Below are positions 35,448 to 44,223 of a DNA stretch of 64,000 nt, piece by piece (position 1 is the stretch's first letter; every line of letters starts with the position of its first letter). The DNA is taken from contig CAXXSC010000008.1 in assembly GCA_963668435.2 (NCBI GenBank), positions 62,001 to 126,000 of the forward strand, written 5' to 3'. The stretch is from G963668435 sp963668435 (GTDB taxonomy: Bacteria > Latescibacterota > Latescibacteria > Latescibacterales > Latescibacteraceae). Under the pieces are notes generated by a model, which had not been told where the DNA came from, did not search any database, and saw nothing but the letters and a program-made list of their open reading frames with translations. The position numbers and the translations under genes were made by a program.

Positions 35448-37835
35448 TTAACGGAGTTCGAGATCGTTTTTTTCGAGATACTCGATGAACGCCGCCCGAA
35501 ACGCATTGAGATCATCACCAGTCAGTGTTCGATCTTTCAGGCCCAGCCTGAAGCGGAAAGTATAACTGATCTTTGAGGAATCAAGCCCTTTACCACTGTA
35601 TCTATACAGGAATTTGCTTCTCTTCAGTATCTCATGCTTGAAAGCATAGACAATTTCATTAATCTTGTCAAATGCAAGTGTGTTATTCGCAACAATCGAA
35701 AAATCCATCCACGAACCGGGATACACGGGGAGAGGCTCGAATGATACCTCAGGATAGGCAACACCCTTAATGGCATCAAGGTCAAGTTCGAACCATACGA
35801 CAGCAATGTCTTTATCAAACACCTCAAACATCTTGCCCGTGAAATAACCTATCGATCCAACAGAACGGCCATCAACAGAAACAGCAAGGCTTGCATTTTC
35901 AAAACTCCATGGCTGCCCTGACAGGGTCTCAGCAGTAAAAACAGGCGATTTGCTGTTCGTAATAGAGAATATCTCCTCTACCGCGCGTTTCATTGTCAAA
36001 AAGAAATCCTGAAGACTCCCCAGTTTCATCGACTGATATGCCACTGCGGAAAGCCTTGAGCCCTGATGCCAGGATTTACCATCCGGGAGATGAATGTTCC
36101 CAAGCTCATAAAGACAAAAACGATCATAACTGCTGGCGTTTGACTCGATGAGCGCGAGAAGGTTCGGAATGATATTCTTTCTCATTCTCGTGCTTTGTTC
36201 TGCTGCCGGATTCAGAAGTTCCAGGCATTCACCGGGGTCGTATCCCAGGCGCTGAAGCCAGACATCATCGTACCAGCTATAGGTATAAGCTTCATTGAAT
36301 CCTCTTGAAATACTTAGGAAACGCCGGATTTTATGCTCTTTCTGGAGCTGACGGTTAAAGCGATACTGAATGAGGTTAATGGACGGCATTGAAGGTTCTA
36401 TGTTGTCATAGCCGTAAACACGGGCAACTTCCTCGACAATATCGTTGGGAATACTTATATCTTTAGCACTTCTGTGGGGCGGCACTGTTATGTCGAGCAC
36501 ACCTTTGTTAGTGCTGCATTTGAATTCAAGCGACTCTAGAATATCAACAACGGTCTTTTCCGGAATCTCCATACCGATTGTCTTAGTGACATAATCGGCT
36601 TTCATTGAAATAGTGCGGAGATTACTTCCATCATCGCCGTCACAGGTAAGCTGCGACATAACCTGCGGTTTTTGACCGGCATCTTCCAGAAGCTGCACGA
36701 AACGCTTTATGGAAATCTCCATATGGTAAGGCGGCTGGCCTTTTTCGAAACGAAGGCTCGCGTCGGAACGCATATTAAGCCTCGTCGCTGTCCGCCTGAT
36801 ACGAGAAGGATTGAAATTTGCGCTTTCAAGCAGCATACGCGTTGTTCCCTCGACAATCTCACTTTCCTCACCACCCATAATGCCTGCAAGTGCGATTGGC
36901 CCATCTTTGTCGTTAATCATCAGGTCCTCTGGCAGCATATCACGTACGATGCTGTCGAGAGTTCTGAAGGTTCCATTCGATCCGAATGGCGCAACGATCA
37001 CATCTCTGACACGGTCACCGTTAAATGCATGCATCGGCTGGCCAAGTTCGCACATAATGTAATTTGTCAGGTCAACAAGCAAATTAATGGGCCTGAGACC
37101 GATAGCCAGCAAATGGTATTGCATGAACAAGGGAGCAAAATCAGGCTGGATGTTGTCTATATCCAGGCAGCAATAACCGGGACAACCCTCATAATCCTCT
37201 ATCTTGAGAGGAAAAACGGGCAGATGAGACCATTTCGACTCATCAGCAAGCGCCAAGGGCTTCAGTTCACGACCATAGATAGCGGCAAATTCGCGCGCAA
37301 ATCCATAATGCCCCCAGAGATCGGGACGGTGTGTGATACTCTTATTGTCTATTTCGATAATATGGTCGACAGCCGGGACTAAATCCGCTAACTCGCTACC
37401 GTTCTCAAGCATCGCGGGGTATTCCATGATGCCGACATGTGAGTCTCCCCATCCGAGTTCAAGGGGACTCAAAAGCATTGCACGGCTCATTTTGCCGTAA
37501 ACTTCACGCTCTTTGACAACGAGGCCTTCCGCAACTGCGGTTCCAGGCAACGCAACAGCTGTTTTTACACCAACAGCCGCATTGGGCGCACCACAGACAC
37601 TTTCCACCGTACGTCCACCAATATCGACAGTAGCGTAATTCATGATTTTGCCGGTTTTGTTCTCAATAGGTTCGACAGCAACAATCTCACCGACAAGAAT
37701 ATCTTTGACACAGCGATTCAAAGTCTCGACACCCTCAACCTCGGCAGTAGCCATTGTCAATTTCAGGGCAATCGCATCGGGATCGAGATCATCGAGATCG
37801 ACATATTGTTTTATCCAGTCAAGCGACAGATACAT
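35448..37835 (-). CDS. pheT: Phenylalanine-tRNA ligase beta subunit
   Basis: The 795-residue beta chain of the (alpha-beta)2 phenylalanyl-tRNA synthetase, which charges tRNA-Phe. The order is typical: N-terminal B1 domain (SLDWIKQYVDL), tRNA-binding EMAP-like domain (VGEIVAVEPIENKTGKIMNY in parts), B3/B4 editing domain (ITHRPDLWGHYGFAREFAAI in parts), B5 domain (DIVEEVARVYGYDNIEP), and the C-terminal ferredoxin-fold anticodon-binding domain (VYPGSWMDFSIVANN, FRFRLGLKDRTLTGDD). Length and motifs are normal. It is the downstream gene of the pheST pair, with 60 bp between them. Confidence 0.97.
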   Translation of the reverse strand: MYLSLDWIKQYVDLDDLDPDAIALKLTMATAEVEGVETLNRCVKDILVGEIVAVEPIENKTGKIMNYATVDIGGRTVESVCGAPNAAVGVKTAVALPGTAVAEGLVVKEREVYGKMSRAMLLSPLELGWGDSHVGIMEYPAMLENGSELADLVPAVDHIIEIDNKSITHRPDLWGHYGFAREFAAIYGRELKPLALADESKWSHLPVFPLKIEDYEGCPGYCCLDIDNIQPDFAPLFMQYHLLAIGLRPINLLVDLTNYIMCELGQPMHAFNGDRVRDVIVAPFGSNGTFRTLDSIVRDMLPEDLMINDKDGPIALAGIMGGEESEIVEGTTRMLLESANFNPSRIRRTATRLNMRSDASLRFEKGQPPYHMEISIKRFVQLLEDAGQKPQVMSQLTCDGDDGSNLRTISMKADYVTKTIGMEIPEKTVVDILESLEFKCSTNKGVLDITVPPHRSAKDISIPNDIVEEVARVYGYDNIEPSMPSINLIQYRFNRQLQKEHKIRRFLSISRGFNEAYTYSWYDDVWLQRLGYDPGECLELLNPAAEQSTRMRKNIIPNLLALIESNASSYDRFCLYELGNIHLPDGKSWHQGSRLSAVAYQSMKLGSLQDFFLTMKRAVEEIFSITNSKSPVFTAETLSGQPWSFENASLAVSVDGRSVGSIGYFTGKMFEVFDKDIAVVWFELDLDAIKGVAYPEVSFEPLPVYPGSWMDFSIVANNTLAFDKINEIVYAFKHEILKRSKFLYRYSGKGLDSSKISYTFRFRLGLKDRTLTGDDLNAFRAAFIEYLEKNDLELR

Positions 37836-37895
37836 TTATCTATTTCCCTTTCACTGCTTTCCAATTCAGTCACAATTCACAGTTTGATCGATCAC

Positions 37896-38924
37896 TTACA
37901 CCGATGCGGGGAACTGCTCTAGCATCCGTATATCGCCGGAGTTAAACAGCCTGATATCCGGAATACCGTATTTCATCATGGCAAGACGGGTCAATCCGAG
38001 ACCGAATGCGAACCCACTGTACTCATCTGGATCGATGCCACCGGCTTTGAGAACATTAGGGTGTATGACACCGCAGGGAAGCAACTCTATCCAACCAGTC
38101 TGCTTACATGTCTTGCATCCCGATCCGCCACAGATAAGGCAGTTTATATCGAGCTCGAAACCTGGCTCGACAAACGGAAAGAATCCGGGACGCAGTCGTG
38201 TCTTCACCTCTCGGTGAAAGACCTGGTTCAGAAGCAGATTCATGACACTGATCAGGTTGGCGACTGTGATATGACGGTCAACGACAAGACCCTCGAGCTG
38301 ATAAAACGTATTTTCATGTGAGGCATCGATATTTTCATAACGGAAACAGCGTCCGGGGAATATAGCCTTAATCGGCGCGCCGAACTTTTCAAGCGCCCGC
38401 ACCTGGTTCGCAGATGTCTGGGTTCTGAGCAAAAGGCCGTTCTTCAACCAGAAGGTATCCTGCATTTCACGTGCCGGATGATCGCCGGGAATATTGACTG
38501 CCTCAAAATTGTAATGCTCAGTTTCAACATCGAAACCCGATTCGATGTAAAATCCCATTCCCATGAAAATATCCTCAAGCTCCATCTGCACCAATGTGAT
38601 AGGATGAAGTGAACCGATGTCATGACCGAGCCCGGGAAGCGTGATATCAATCTCAGGAGTGCATGAAGCAGCCTGAGAGCTTTTAAAGCCGCCGGCTATA
38701 CCCTGGAGTTTTTCATCGATAAAATCCTTGAGATCGTTAAAGCCCTTGCCGACAGCGCCGCGCTCTTCTGGGCTCAAGGTTTTAAAATCGATATTCTTCC
38801 TCACCTGGGCGAGGAGGCCTTTTCTGCCGAGAAACTTGAGTTTCACCGCGTCCTGATCGGCTGCGGTTTTAATCGTTTCGGCAGACTCGAGGAATTTCTG
38901 TTTCAGTTCCTCAAGGGCTTTCAT
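37896..38924 (-). CDS. pheS: Phenylalanine-tRNA ligase alpha subunit
   Basis: The 342-residue catalytic chain of phenylalanyl-tRNA synthetase. It has an N-terminal coiled coil (ALEELKQKFLESAETIKT), then the class II catalytic core with motif 1 (HPITLVQMELEDIFMGMGF in parts), motif 2 (FRYENIDASHENTFYQLEG in parts) and motif 3 (GFAFGLGLTRLAMMKYGI). A cysteine-rich loop CLICGGSGCKTCKQTGW lies before motif 3, as in many bacterial PheS. ATG 38924 is chosen because AGGAGG lies 5 nt upstream; a GTG two codons earlier is in frame. Confidence 0.97.
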   Translation of the reverse strand: MKALEELKQKFLESAETIKTAADQDAVKLKFLGRKGLLAQVRKNIDFKTLSPEERGAVGKGFNDLKDFIDEKLQGIAGGFKSSQAASCTPEIDITLPGLGHDIGSLHPITLVQMELEDIFMGMGFYIESGFDVETEHYNFEAVNIPGDHPAREMQDTFWLKNGLLLRTQTSANQVRALEKFGAPIKAIFPGRCFRYENIDASHENTFYQLEGLVVDRHITVANLISVMNLLLNQVFHREVKTRLRPGFFPFVEPGFELDINCLICGGSGCKTCKQTGWIELLPCGVIHPNVLKAGGIDPDEYSGFAFGLGLTRLAMMKYGIPDIRLFNSGDIRMLEQFPASV

Positions 38925-39044
38925 GGACACCTCCTGTTGGTATAGCGAAATGAATTACAGAGAAGAAACATGTGAAGCTTTAAATATATCGAATAATAGT
39001 GTACAAATCCAGCCATTTGTCATTTGACGATACATACTCGATAA

Positions 39045-39080
39045 AAAAAGAGCGGACTGGAAATCCGCTCATTTTTAATT
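39045..39080 (-). terminator. Intrinsic terminator of the minor-pilin operon
   Basis: GAGCGGA (about 39052-39058) pairs with TCCGCTC (39066-39072). On the minus strand a run of T follows the hairpin, directly after the stop codon at 39096. Confidence 0.85.
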
Positions 39081-39095
39081 CATAATTTACACCTG

Positions 39096-40855
39096 TCAAT
39101 ACGGTTCCCAACTCCTGATATGTCCTACGAGGGGCGTAAACGGTGGCTGCTTGGTCGGATCGGCAAGATCAGGGTCATAGAGATAGTTACGATTCGGCGG
39201 ATTGTAACCGGTGTAACGAACCCATGCGATCTCATCATCGGCGATTCCAGAGTTGTCAAGTGACGGACACATGAACTCATACGTTTCGCCAAGATGTACG
39301 ACCGAACCGAACTTTGTCAATGTTTTTCCACCCCAGTCCTCGAGAAGGTCATCCACGTTTGCCCAGGGATTACCACTGCTGTACGGGAGTATTGAATCCC
39401 GCGGCTGTTTTCGGAAATTCCGGATCGTAAATTTTCACATTGTTATAATCGTAGCGGTTATCGCCATCCCGGTCGCACCAGTTATACTCATCGATTGTCG
39501 GAGCACCATCGACAAGAGCCGCATTAATGCGTGTATCAACAGCATCACGCGAGCCAGTGCTTTTTGTCGGTGTATAAGTCGCGTCGTCCCATGCATTGCT
39601 GATATGGAAAATGCGCTGCTTGGTCATAATCGACGAACCCTTCTTATTGACAGTATTGAAATCACCTTTTGTGTAGACATTACGGCAGCTGGCAACCAGA
39701 AGTTTCGTCTGGAGCTCCGACGCATTCGACAATCTCACCGGTACCATCGCAGTATACAAGGCCATTCGTCGGCCAATCGGCAGAGGCAGCCAAAAGTCCT
39801 ACATCGATATCCCATACAGTCTGGTAACGCTGTTCGTTGTAGTTATACATGTTGGTAACACGCGAGCACCAGGCAAACGAGTGAGATGACGCATTTATAA
39901 TCGTTCCGTTGTCATCAGCCAGATCCCAGTAATATTCATTCGGGTCGAGATTCTGGATTGGCGGCGGAGACTTGTAAGGCACATAATCCCTTACAACACC
40001 ACCCCACAACGCCCGTGCACCAAGATCCTTGTCAGTCCAGTTCGGATGGTACGTATCAAATGCTATACCCTCTGAACCTCGAGGAGTTCCGGGATCCATA
40101 GCTACCCATGTCCCTGAATCCTGTGAATCTTTCGTTATCTCACAAGCGCCACTCGTATCGGGACGCCCCCATGCATCACGTGTCCTGACAATGGGGCCTG
40201 TCGCCGTGAATGAATCAGTGTTAACCCTCAGTGTCGACCCGTCCGGCCTAACATACATGGTGCCGTTTGCATGGACTTTGCCGCGGATTTCCTGAGAGGC
40301 ACCGCGCACAAACTCACCCATGTCGCGAGAGGCAAAATAAGAGAACTGAAACATCGACTCCACCTGCCCCTTGGCGCGTGTTCTTCGTGTAATGGGCCCA
40401 TACCAGCCTTCGCATTCGATAATAAACTCATAGTCGGTTGTATAATAACATCTGAAACGATAGCCATGTTTTGTTGTCGTGTTGAGCATGGGGTCATAGG
40501 CTTTGCTGTCATCCCATTCCCATACAAAAAAACCATCTGCGTCTATGTAATAATTGTCGAGGCTTGTTGTTAACAGGTCATCTCCGGTCTGGAGTTCCGC
40601 CATATCAAGTGTATGAGTCGTCTTGAGAAATCCAACATTGATCATTTCCCGATAGCAGACCCTGACACCCGCATCGGCCATGTTCTGAGCCTGTGTCGAT
40701 ACCTCGTAGTTTCGAGCGAGTGAAACATTGGTCGAAGTACTCGTGATCACTCCGAAGCCCAACAGCGTGAGGGTCAAGAGCACGGCAAGGACAATAACAA
40801 GCGCCGATCCCCGTTCACTTCGGACTGATATATTCATATTTTCCCTCTTATGCAT
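39096..40855 (-). pseudogene. PilX-like minor pilin accessory protein, interrupted by two +1 frameshifts
   Basis: A type IV pilus accessory protein of PilX type: after a short start (two ATGs, 40855 or 40837) comes a hydrophobic helix (SALVIVLAVLLTLTLLGFGVI) and the usual PilX body (NMADAGVRVCYREM, FSYFASRDMGEF). The frame ends at 39680-39710, but the expected continuation VRLSNASELQ...KGDFNTVNKK appears in the next frame (39765-39370), and a second shift near 39380-39390 leads to SSGNPWANVDDLLEDW and the true end at 39096. Both shifts need one extra base removed. The protein would otherwise be about 585 residues. Either the gene is decaying or these are assembly errors; the undamaged upstream pilin genes favour error or very recent decay. 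Confidence 0.75.
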
Positions 40856-40868
40856 ATCGGCACCACCT

Positions 40869-41729
40869 TTACAGCAGGGTAACATTCTTTGGAATGATCC
40901 GGCTTTTAAGCTCGAGCCTGAGATATTCGTCACCGTATACAGGATCCTCGTAACCGGGGATCGGATCGTGCGAACGCGATATCATTTGTATTTCGATCAT
41001 GCGTATATCGATAATCTCTTCCGGGTAAGGTTCATCTATCCAATCTCCATTCGACATTTTGAAACGTATCTGGAATTCATCAACGTCGGTCAAAATCGGC
41101 TGCGGCGGATAGGCCTGAGTCTGCACCATCAACTCCTTGTGCCCCTCATCATTGACCTCAATGAAAAACTGATAGTACGTGACAACTGTTATTGTGCTGT
41201 CAAGAGCATAACGGTGATCGAGTTTTTTATCGTCATTCCAGGGAAGAAATGTGTCATGCCATATATGTAGATCGGTTAGGTCTGTTGCCATGAAAATTTC
41301 TTGATATGTTCCGTCTGAAATAACACAGAGATCACCAATCTCAAGACCGTCAGAATTGTCAACCTTGACTTGTGAACCTTCGTTTCCCATCGTCTGGGTG
41401 GTTGTTATTTTCAAAGATTTGAAACTGCCGAGAATACTCAGCGAATCCGACCATGAAGTACCACCGTCAATATTCTCAATCACCGGCCAGCCGCAAGTCG
41501 GCGGAACACCGTTTCCAGCGAGTTTCAATCTGTCAGAAACATATTTCATGGCCCAGCGGAGTTCCTGCTGCATTTCTGCTTTCAGGCGTGTTTTCGTGTA
41601 ACTCTTCGACTGGTTTATGAAAAACTGGAAAATACTCCCGAGTATGACCGCGCTGATGACCATAGCGGCCAAAATCTCGATCAATGTCATACCGCTTTCG
41701 TCTCGGACTATATATATCCGGGATTTCAT
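40869..41729 (-). CDS. Type IV pilus minor pilin PilW-like
   Basis: A 286-residue prepilin-like protein. The leader SRIYIVRDESG is cut before MTLIE, followed by the hydrophobic pilin helix (ILAAMVISAVILGSIFQFFI) and an extended beta-rich C-terminal region typical of PilW. Minor pilins prime assembly of type IV pili in the inner membrane and periplasm. I chose ATG 41729 to give a short leader; ATG 41753 is also possible and neither has a strong ribosome-binding site. It lies between the PilV-like and PilX-like genes. Confidence 0.87.
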   Translation of the reverse strand: MKSRIYIVRDESGMTLIEILAAMVISAVILGSIFQFFINQSKSYTKTRLKAEMQQELRWAMKYVSDRLKLAGNGVPPTCGWPVIENIDGGTSWSDSLSILGSFKSLKITTTQTMGNEGSQVKVDNSDGLEIGDLCVISDGTYQEIFMATDLTDLHIWHDTFLPWNDDKKLDHRYALDSTITVVTYYQFFIEVNDEGHKELMVQTQAYPPQPILTDVDEFQIRFKMSNGDWIDEPYPEEIIDIRMIEIQMISRSHDPIPGYEDPVYGDEYLRLELKSRIIPKNVTLL

Positions 41730-41790
41730 TCGTCCCGATTTGTATGATATCATAGAATATACCCGGCCTTTCGCTGACTCACACGAGAGC

Positions 41791-42201
41791 CTAATTCGAT
41801 TCATCGATACATACCGCCACAAGTTCAACAGTCTGTGTCGCGCCTTCTGTCCCCTCCCACTGAACCCATGATGTAATTTTTTTTGAGCGAGGAATCGGAT
41901 TCAGATCCTCAACTTTCCAGAACTGATAGTAAATTCCTGTCGTATCACCGGTAGCGTTAATAGGATTCATATCGTTTTCATAATCACCTTCGGCCAGGTT
42001 AATGTGATCGTAGCCTTCGTTAAGCAGTTCCTCGATCTTGTTCTGGGCCATGATAACCGCTTGGGTATGACGCTGGCTGAAGAAATTCTTCCTGGTCATG
42101 TTGTTTATTATCGAGCTGATAGTGGCAATGCCTATCATCAGAATTGTCATCGCCATGATGACCTCGACAAGCGTAAATGCTTTTTCAGACTTGCCTATCA
42201 T
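41791..42201 (-). CDS. Type IV pilus minor pilin PilV-like
   Basis: A 136-residue prepilin with a short leader MIGKSEKA, cleavage before FTLVE, and the hydrophobic helix VIMAMTILMIGIATISSII. The remainder matches PilV-type minor pilins (AVIMAQNKIEELLNEGYD). ATG 42201 is supported by AAGGAGAG and overlaps the stop of the FimT-like gene (ATGA), so the two are translationally coupled. The much longer frame to 42312 is a shadow of the upstream gene. Confidence 0.9.
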   Translation of the reverse strand: MIGKSEKAFTLVEVIMAMTILMIGIATISSIINNMTRKNFFSQRHTQAVIMAQNKIEELLNEGYDHINLAEGDYENDMNPINATGDTTGIYYQFWKVEDLNPIPRSKKITSWVQWEGTEGATQTVELVAVCIDESN

Positions 42202-42677
42202 AAATTGCTCTCCTTGATTCGCCCGGTTACCAGTGTGACATCGACAACAGTCGAATCGCCATCTGCATTTGTCATATATACAGATCCAACGAGATCGCCC
42301 TCTGCAAGACAATCTTTATTCAATTGGCCAAACGGGGTAAATACTGCAAGCCAGTCATTGAAATTGATATCGGCAAAGGATATTCCCTCATCAAGCGAGT
42401 GGGTCGGCCCAAAATTTTCACCCGCCCCGTAGGGATCACGAACCATCCGAAAGGTGCCGTCCTCACTGAACTGGATTCCGTAATCCTCGCTTTCATTAAC
42501 CGCTTTCATTCTTGCAACATAAAGTGTTGAGGTCACCTCGGAGGTTCTTGAAGAAAGCCGGTTAGTGAGAAAAAGCGAGCTCATTCGAGGAATCGTAATT
42601 CCCGCAAGCAATGTGATAATTACCCCCACAACAAGTATTTCGATAAGAGTAAAACCCTTTTCCTCTTGTGTCAGCAT
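42198..42677 (-). CDS. FimT/GspH-type prepilin
   Basis: A 159-residue minor pilin, the first gene of the fimT-pilV-pilW-pilX operon. It has a short leader (LTQEEKG), cleavage before FTLIE, a pilin helix (ILVVGVIITLLAGITIPRM) and a small globular domain like FimT/GspH pseudopilins. It has an AAAGGG ribosome-binding site. The cluster order is the standard minor-pilin set in many Gram-negative bacteria, and motility, adhesion or DNA uptake are likely roles. Confidence 0.9.
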   Translation of the reverse strand: MLTQEEKGFTLIEILVVGVIITLLAGITIPRMSSLFLTNRLSSRTSEVTSTLYVARMKAVNESEDYGIQFSEDGTFRMVRDPYGAGENFGPTHSLDEGISFADINFNDWLAVFTPFGQLNKDCLAEGDLVGSVYMTNADGDSTVVDVTLVTGRIKESNL

Positions 42678-43007
42678 ATCATTTTGCCCTTTTTATTATT
42701 GTATTGAGAGCAATATAGTCAAAATCATATTTTTGAAAGTGAGCCATGTAACAAAATGAAACATATTTATCATTTTCTTACAGCAATTATTATCACTATT
42801 GATAATGCGTTTCGTTTCTTTCGTTGCCTCATACCAAGTCGTCGTCTTATATTTTCTACGCAGGAAAGCAATAGCTAGTCAGGTAAACGCTGTCAGTACC
42901 ATGAAATTATCTTGATATTTATTAGTGCAAAAACTATGCCGCACTTTCACAAACAACAGGCACATATCGCATATTAGCCTGTTATACTTGCAGTTATGGA
43001 GACTTCC
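42678..43007. other. Divergent intergenic region (330 bp)
   Basis: An AT-rich divergent region between the pilin operon and the sugar kinase. No gene is supported. Minus-strand TTGACT (42722-42717) could be a -35 box for the pilins, but the matching -10 would leave a very short leader. I see no strong promoter for the kinase and no other structure. Confidence 0.5.
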
Positions 43008-43910
43008 ATGATCTCAGCAGTAGGAATCAGTGTCGTTGATCATATAATGAAAATCAATGGTTTCAAAAACGGCGAAGGTTCATTTCACTGTGAAGAGTAT
43101 ATTGTGGAAGGTGGCGGAATGGCCGCTACTGCCTGTTGTGCCGCCTCAAAACTCGGCTCGCAGACACGGCTTTTCACACGAATTGGCGATGATGTCAATG
43201 GCATTTTGATACAAAAGGGGCTCGAGGCGTGCAATGTCGATTTTTCAGGAATGATTAAGGTTTCCGGGAGCCAATCGACAGTTAGTATTGTACTTGTTGA
43301 TGAAACGAGTGGAGAAAAACAGTTTTACTCTCAATGGGACAAACCTGCTTACATCGATCCCCTGCCCCTGGACACTGGGCTTTTGACAGGAACCGAGATT
43401 CTTCTCCTTGACGGTCATTGGACCGAAGGCGCACTCGAAGCCGCCGTATGGGCACGAACTCACAATATCCCGGTTGTTGCCGACTTCAAACGCCATTACA
43501 AAGGTCTCGAAAAACTTTTCCCATTTATTGATTATTTCATCGTTCCGTTGTTTTTCGGTGAAGAGCTGACAGAAAAGAGAGATTTTGGTGATATACTGCT
43601 TGCGCTTAGGGATATCCAAAACGGCATTCCAGTATTGACCATGGGTGAACAAGGCGGTATTTATCTTAAAGATGAAGCGGTCAGGCGCTATCCATCGTTC
43701 CCGACTGAACCTGTCGACTCAACCGGGGCCGGTGATGCTTTCCACGGCGCGTTCTGCCATTTTATAAGCAACGGAATAGATTTCGACAAATGCCTCATTC
43801 TATCTTCTGCAGTCGGAGCACTTAACTGTAGATCTTTCGGAGGAAGAAGAGCCCTTCCAGATCGGGAAGAACTTGAAAAATTCCTCAGATATCATGGCCA
43901 GCATCTCTAA
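43008..43910 (+). CDS. PfkB-family sugar kinase
   Basis: A 300-residue ribokinase/PfkB-type kinase that phosphorylates a sugar or sugar-acid hydroxyl with ATP. Motifs: N-terminal GGGMAATACCAASKLG (first PfkB signature), C-terminal DSTGAGDAFHGAF with the catalytic Asp. The specific substrate cannot be read, but it lies close to the microcompartment and uronate genes, and a 2-dehydro-3-deoxygluconate kinase or a ketose-1-kinase feeding the aldolase are both possible. ATG 43008 has GGAG 7 nt upstream and is preferred to ATG 42996. A 36-codon gene follows downstream on the same strand. Confidence 0.85.
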   Translation: MISAVGISVVDHIMKINGFKNGEGSFHCEEYIVEGGGMAATACCAASKLGSQTRLFTRIGDDVNGILIQKGLEACNVDFSGMIKVSGSQSTVSIVLVDETSGEKQFYSQWDKPAYIDPLPLDTGLLTGTEILLLDGHWTEGALEAAVWARTHNIPVVADFKRHYKGLEKLFPFIDYFIVPLFFGEELTEKRDFGDILLALRDIQNGIPVLTMGEQGGIYLKDEAVRRYPSFPTEPVDSTGAGDAFHGAFCHFISNGIDFDKCLILSSAVGALNCRSFGGRRALPDREELEKFLRYHGQHL

Positions 43911-44024
43911 CAGGTAAAGATATCAATTATGGGCATCACTTGACTTTGAGGCTGATTTTAACTATTATAGAACCGGATTGAAGTGCATTTTAAGTTATAA
44001 CCATATACCAGACAGGAGTATGAC

Positions 44025-44135
44025 ATGAGCAAGAAACATTCAAGACGTTCAGAACTTCGACGCCGCCGCCAGAGAAAAGCAAAAAGCATCAAAAAACGAA
44101 TCAAAGCTGCAAAACTTGAAGCCGCAAAGAAATAA
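44025..44135 (+). CDS. 36-residue very basic small protein
   Basis: Not recognised with certainty. The frame reads MSKKHSRRSELRRRRQRK and continues with more Lys/Arg and Ala to a TAA. It has GGAG at 44015-44018, and an intrinsic terminator lies 37 bp downstream, so it is probably a real gene. Its composition (about half Lys/Arg, with an amphipathic helix) resembles tiny ribosome-associated proteins such as Thx/bS22-type or COX24-like proteins, or a nucleic-acid-binding peptide. Nothing else can be said. Confidence 0.6.
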   Translation: MSKKHSRRSELRRRRQRKAKSIKKRIKAAKLEAAKK

Positions 44136-44172
44136 CATAATTTGAAAATTGATATTATGTTTTTTATCACAT

Positions 44173-44206
44173 AAAAAAAGCGCGTCCATCGAGACGCGCT
44201 TTTTTT
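44173..44206. terminator. Bidirectional intrinsic terminator
   Basis: Stem GCGCGTC (44180-44186) / GACGCGC (44193-44199) flanked by A7 and T7 runs. It serves the small basic gene (plus strand) and the end of the microcompartment operon (minus strand, stop codon at 44224). Confidence 0.93.
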
Positions 44207-44223
44207 GTAGTACGTAATGACTA

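Noticed and set aside
36672..37382. 236-codon plus-strand open frame within pheT
   Set aside because: It lies antisense to conserved pheT sequence and has no recognisable domain.
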